From: Dryomyza anilis
Lineage: Eukaryota; Arthropoda; Insecta; Diptera; Dryomyzidae
DNA length: 64,000 nucleotides
Reading direction: 5' to 3'
Assembly: GCA_951804985.1 (NCBI GenBank)
Contig: OX638133.1
Coordinates: forward strand, 26,442,963-26,506,962
The translations under genes were made by a program, and so were the position numbers. The notes beneath the pieces were generated by a model. The model worked only from the letters and a program-made list of their open reading frames with translations, had not been told where the DNA came from and did no database searches. Below, one piece after another: positions 58,861 through 64,000 of this stretch (its first letter is position 1; each line of letters opens with the position of its first letter).

Positions 58861-61330
58861 AAAAAAAAAGATATATGGCGCACTCAGTGAAAAGTGCGTG
58901 AAACATTTCAATTTTTCGCTATTACATAGAACTTGTTATACGTCATTTATATTTAAAATTTGATATGCTTAGCATTAATTAAAATAGTTTTAAATTTTTG
59001 TGTTATATAAAAAAAAAAAAAATTACAAATTTACGAGCTTATAGAATAATGCAATATTCATTAGTTAATGAATAATATTAAATTCTAAAAATGAAATACA
59101 AAAATTAAATAAATGTACATTCAAAAAAGAATATATGGCGCCGTCAGTTAATTTAAAGCGCTTAGCAACAATATTAATAATACAGATTAAGCGTTGCATG
59201 TTATATGTATTTTCGACGATAACAATAATATATCAACATCGTTAATTATTATATAAATTTTTTGTTTTACTTATTGTCTTTAAAAGTTCGATAAATTTAA
59301 AGAGTAGAAAATTGCTAATATGATTTATGTATTTAAAACATATCATATTGAAAGATTATCTTGTTTTATAATTATTAAAAATATTAAAAAATAACCAATG
59401 CATGTGAAAGAAAGGATATATGGTGCCCAGATATAGCAATGCACGAATCATTCTAGAATTTTGCAACAGCATAGGTATTAAAACATATCGCTTATATAAT
59501 AAATTTAAGGAATACAGCATCAACTGAAATGGTTTCATAGACTTTCAAATTTCAATATTGATTTTTTGTTTAAAAAGAAAATAATTATGTTTTTGTATTA
59601 TTGTAAAACTTCAATAACAAAAGGAGAAAACATGTAAAAATTAAAATAAGAAAAAAAGGATATATGGCACCCTGTGTTAAAAGTGCGCCTAACCTATCAC
59701 AATTTTGCAACACAGTAGGTGTCATTATTAGACATTTGTTTTAATAATTTGAAGGATTTAGCACCAATGAGAATGGTTTTATAAGCCATTAAACATTTCA
59801 ATTTTTAAGAATAAAAACATTTTATTTATTTTTTTGATGAATTATTAAGTAATATACAAAATTTGTAAGCTGAATTATTGTAAATTATGAACAAAAAAAA
59901 AATCTTTTAAAAAAAGGATATATGGCACCCTCAGTTAAAAGAGCGCAAAACTTTTCAAAATTTTGCGAAAGTGTAGTTGGTAATATTGGACGTTTATATT
60001 AATCATTTTAATCATATAGTATTAACGGATTTATTTTTCTAAGACAATTAACATTTAAATAGTTATGATTATTAGTTTTTTTTTTCTTATAAAAAGAACA
60101 CCAAACTTGTATGTTTAATTATTGAAAATTAGGAAAAAGTCATATGAAAAATTATATATGGCGCCCTCAGTTAAAAGTTCGCCGAATTTTTCAAAATTTT
60201 GCGAAAATGTAGTTATTAATATTCCAGATGTATATTAATCATTTGAAGAATTTAGCATCAATTGAAATTTTTTAATTGGTCAATAAACATTTTAGTTGTT
60301 GTGATTAAAATGCTAAATTATTCAAAATTAAAAAAAAAATTAAAAAGGATATATGGCGCCCTCAGTCGAAAGCGCGCCAAAATTTTCGAAATTTTGCGAA
60401 AGTGTAGTTGTTAATATTGGACATGTATATTAAACATTTGAAGTATTTAGCATCATTGGGAATATTTTCTTAGACAGTAAACCTTTAAAGTATTATGATT
60501 TTTTTTATATAAATAACTTACCAAATTATTGAAAATTACAAAAAAAAGTCATAAGAAAAAAAGGATATATGAAACCCTAAGTCAAAAGTGCGCCAAACTT
60601 TTCAAAATTTTGCGAAAGTATAGTTGTTACTATTGGACATCATTTAAAGGATTTAGCATCATTGGGAATATTTTCTTAGACAGTAAACATTTAAATGTTT
60701 ATGATTATTTTTTTTAATAAATAAAACTATAAATTTGTATGCTGAATTATTGAAAGTAAGAAACAAAATTTTTATGAAAAAAGGATATATGGCGCCCACA
60801 GTCAAAAGTGCGCCAAACTTTTCAAAATTTTGGGAAAGTGTAGTCGTTAATATGGGACATGTATATTAATCATTTGAAGGATTTAGCGTCACTGGAAATT
60901 GTTTTCCTGCACAAAAAACAGTTTAATTGTTGTGAAACAAAATTTCTTTGCCAAATTATTTAAAATAAGAAAATAAAAGTTTTGCCCTAAATCAAAAGAG
61001 CGTCAAACTTTTCAAAATTTTGCAAAAGTGTAGTTTTAAGTATATAAAACATTTGAAGGAATTAGTTTTTTTAGAATATTAATCATTTTAATTTTTATAA
61101 TTTTTTCTTATATAAATACTAAATTTTCCTGCTTAATTATTTCAAATTATGAAATTATTAAAAAAAAGGATATATGGCGTACTCAGTTAAAAGTGAGCTA
61201 AAATTTACAGAATTTTGCAACAGTGTAAACGTTAATATTTTACATTTATATTCATAATTTGAAGCACATAGTACGTATAATATAAGTTCTGAAGTATTTT
61301 TAATTATAGTCTTAAATATTTACTGCACCA
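58861..61330. repeat. Dispersed satellite of about 200-250 bp, main group
   Basis: About eleven units begin near 58868, 59134, 59415, 59658, 59918, 60152, 60346, 60561, 60781, 60975 and 61170. Shared words in order: AAAAAGGATATATGGCGCCC, TCAGTTAAAAGTGCGCC, TTTTCAAAATTTTGCGAAAG, TGTAGTTGTTAATATT, GACATTTATATTAATCATTT, GAAGGATTTAGCATCA, then an A/T-rich variable tail. The spacing varies because the tail does. Units are 70-85% alike by eye, so this is an old array. Confidence 0.85.
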
Positions 61331-61369
61331 TTTCATATATTTATGCACATCTTTTCACATGTTTTTTTT

Positions 61370-62345
61370 CATACATTTCTCTCTGTAAATTAAGCAGCGT
61401 TTCAAACTAAATTCAGTAGCCAGTCGTTTCCGATTGCCAAGCGCCGCTATTTTTGCAGTTGTCCTTGCGCATAGCTGTTGCTGCTGCTGTTGCTACACTA
61501 ATAAAGCAACTTAGAAACATCAACAGTAACATTTTACTATAGTAAAAACAACAACAACAATCCTCACGTTACTTTGAGCGGATGCGGAAACACGTCTTGT
61601 GCCGCATTTCAGGAAACAACGCTGAGGTTGACGTTGTTGCTACTACCTAGCTCTGTTTTTGTATTTGTTGCTGTTTGTGTGTAGTATTAGTGATGGTGGT
61701 AACAAGGTTTAGTTGTAGTTATTTGTATGTTGCTAAATGTCCTTGTGTCCTGTTTGTGTGTGTGAGTGTGGGTGTGTGGACTTGAAGTGCGTTTCAAATT
61801 AAGCCGGAACATTCGCCTCAAGTGAACGCGCACGTGCTGAACAAGCGTTTGTTGCGCGGTGTTTCGATGGTGTCTGTAAATTTGTGCTGCTTGTATTTAT
61901 TTGTATGTGTTATTTAGCAGCTAAACCACGTTTAGAACCAACGATTAATGTGTTAACTCGCAACACTTAATCAATGCAATATGCGCGCTTATTTGCCTGT
62001 AGATGTGCGGCTGTTTGTGTGTGTGTGTGTGCGTAGTCATTAATTATATCCTTGGCACAGATTAATTCAAGCAAGTTTAATGAATTACAATCGCAATTAA
62101 TTCATTACAATTAAAATAGCACTGATTTTCCGCGCATGTTGCTGTTGAATTAAGCAATATAGGCTGCTCTCATATACGATTAACATTAATTAATTGTTAT
62201 GAAGTGATTTTGTGCGTGTTTCAAACGTGCTCAGCAATCTAAGCATGTGATAGTCAACGATTTAGTTGTCTAATTATTCTGTTTCAGTAAATAGTTGCTT
62301 GGCAATATTCTCAATGAATACACAATTATATTAAACGAGGTGCAA
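61370..62345. promoter_or_regulatory. Single-copy island in the satellite field, candidate regulatory DNA
   Basis: Nearly 1 kb of higher-complexity sequence interrupts the satellite. It includes GTTGCTGCTGCTGTTGC, a GTGTGTGTGAG run, GAACGCGCACGTGCTG (E-box CACGTG) and a cluster of TTAATTAA/TAATTGTTA homeodomain-type words at 62040-62200. It has no exon signal. Survival among decayed repeats hints at constraint, but this is inference. Confidence 0.3.
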
Positions 62346-62524
62346 TCTGGCGTATGATGTACATTTATTTCCATGTCAACACAATTTAATTGTGTCGTTG
62401 CTTGGTATAATGTATGTTAAATGGTAATTTAATTTTGTCTAGGTCTAAGCGTATCTGAATTTTATAGATCGATATTTTTGTTTATCTAATTTGTTTGATT
62501 ATTTAAATTTTTTTTTTTGTAAAA

Positions 62525-63110
62525 AAAAAGGATATATGGTGGATCACAGTGAAAAGTAAGCAAATCACTCTATGAGTTTAAAATAACACTGAAAATAGTA
62601 TTTTACATTTATATTCTTAATTTGAACCACTTGTTTTTTCTTTATATAAAACATTACAATTTCAATATTGAATAAATTTCCTTTTTTTTTAAATCTATTT
62701 ACATTTTTTTTTATATGAACAAAAGGATATATGACGCCTTCACTTAAAACTGCACCGTATTTCTTAAAAATCTTCGACAACGTAGCTGTTTATGCATGCC
62801 GCTTATATTAGTAATTTCAAGCATTTAGCATCAATGCTAATGGTTTAATAAACACTAAACGTTATGAAGATGAAGAAAAATGTTTGTGCTTTTTTTAAAT
62901 AACACACATTTTATATTGAAATATTGAGTATTACAGAAAAAAAAAAAATGAAAAAAAGGATATATGGTGCTCTCAGTTAAAAGTACGCCAAACATTTCAA
63001 AACTTTGTAACACAATAAGTGTTCATATTTTACATATATATTAATAAATTGAAGAATTTAACGTCAGCGGGAAAGGTGCTATTATACATTAAATATTTTT
63101 ATTTTAAACA
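62525..63110. repeat. Dispersed satellite with AGGATATATGG start, right group
   Basis: Three units begin near 62530, 62724 and 62956 with AAAAGGATATATGGTG/GACG, then CTCAGTTAAAAGTACGCC-like words and ATTTCAAAACTTTGTAACAC. They are the upstream continuation of the main group. Confidence 0.8.
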
Positions 63111-63689
63111 AAAATGATTTGTAGACATATCAAAAGTTTATAACATGTTTTAAAGTTACTCAATACTTCAAATAAATTGTCTTCACACACATACACAAAA
63201 GTAAAAAAAAAAACGCATTTAGGGTATAAGAAATCTAACAAATGTTGAAAATCAATGTAAGAATCAGTGGAAATTTTAAAAAATATATAACATTTCTCAA
63301 ATGCAGTGCAGCGTAGAATAAAAAAGAAGAGAAAAAACACCGATGTATGTCACCAGAATTGTGCTGGGTGCTTGGCATGTGTTGAAAATATGTGTGACAT
63401 ACGATTAAATTAAATGTGCAACGTATATAAAAAAAAAACATAGTGTCTGTCTGCATGAAAGAACAGATGTGTGGTAATGCTATGCAATAATGAAAATAAC
63501 GAACTACCCACCGCATTCCTTAGGCATGTGCTGAGCATGTCTACATGCGATTTAACTTGCGATTGAATGCAAATTGAATGAAATATCTCTGTGGCGGAGA
63601 TGAATGCTTTTAATAAAAAAACAAAATAAAATATAAATAATAAAATGAAAAGAAATGAAATTTAAAGAACGGAAAAGAAAAACAAATTG

Positions 63690-64000
63690 AAATGAAATGA
63701 AAAGAGAAGAAAAGAGAAGAAAAGAAAATAAACGAAAAGAAAAGAAAAGAAAAAAAACAGAAAATAAAATTAATAAAAAAAAGAACAGGAAAGAAAAGAA
63801 AAAAGAAAAGATAAGAAAAGAAAAGAAAAGAAAAGAAAAGAAAAGAAAAGAAAAGAAAAGAAAAGAAAAGAAAAGAAAAGAAAAGAAAAGAAAAGAAAAG
63901 AAAAGAAAAGAAAAGAAAATAAAAGAAAATTAATGAAAAAAAGAATAGGATAGAAAAAAAGAATAGGATAGAAAAGAAAAGAAAAGAAATAAAAAAAGAA
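63690..64000. repeat. AAAAG microsatellite running off the window
   Basis: Purine-only pentanucleotide (AAAAG)n, purest at 63810-63920, with AAATA and AGGATAG interruptions. The Lys/Arg/Glu open frame is an artefact. Between 63110 and 63690 only AT-rich DNA with a few CATGTG words is seen. Confidence 0.9.

Noticed and set aside
63697..63933. Lys/Arg/Glu-rich 78-codon frame
   Set aside because: Translation of an AAAAG microsatellite.

Overview
This 64 kb window looks like nuclear DNA of a higher (brachyceran) fly. The grounds are very AT-rich sequence, long repeat-filled introns, an INE-1/DINE-1-type Helentron relative with its TCCGTCTG microsatellite (about 2.1-2.8 kb), and one split gene with GT-AG introns. 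I cannot name the species. The introns are much longer than is usual in Drosophila, which would suit a tephritid or calyptrate fly, but that is inference. I see no rRNA or tRNA gene, CRISPR array or bacterial-type gene.

Only one protein-coding gene is well supported. It lies on the minus strand as six small exons: 57291-57439, 52160-52225, 37239-37363, 31342-31497, 29916-30038 and 22254-22721. All five junctions between them keep a continuous reading frame (phases 2, 2, 1, 1, 1). Exons three and four together encode a cysteine-rich C1 zinc finger (H-x12-C-x2-C-x13-C-x2-C-x4-H-x2-C-x6-C). I read the gene as the fly orthologue of stac, an SH3- and C1-domain adaptor of L-type calcium channels. 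The true start, the SH3 exon(s) and the 3' end are not visible. They should lie beyond both edges or, at the 3' side, be hidden in the repeat-rich 22 kb.

The rest is repetitive DNA in and downstream of that gene. From left to right: a 13-bp array with the palindrome GTGTACAC (3.7-5.35 kb); a G/T-rich decayed array (6.1-7.5 kb); a 16-bp array of alternating inverted 5-mers (8.07-9.03 kb); a 15-bp array (10.0-12.2 kb) containing a 36-bp-arm hairpin and a SINE with perfect 15-bp target duplications; a Helentron-like element carrying its own 15-bp minisatellite (12.35-13.41 kb); a cluster of MITE-like elements (13.7-19.4 kb); the 22 kb exon; a 12-bp array (23.2-24.9 kb); terminal-inverted-repeat elements at 26.1, 27.1, 27.9 and 29.3 kb; a hAT insertion with a perfect 8-bp target duplication (34.2-35.6 kb); three copies of a tandem-hairpin element (38.5, 47.3 and 50.3 kb); a GTAGT-rich array (44.4-46.2 kb); two related 9-bp arrays on either side of the 66-bp exon (51.3-51.8 and 52.8-55.4 kb); and a degenerate repeat of about 200-250 bp scattered from 56.4 to 63.1 kb around the 57 kb exon.

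Most long open reading frames here are artefacts of stop-free tandem repeats. The most unusual material is the repeat architecture: several unrelated short-period arrays, many built from palindromic or inverted modules, packed into one transcription unit.
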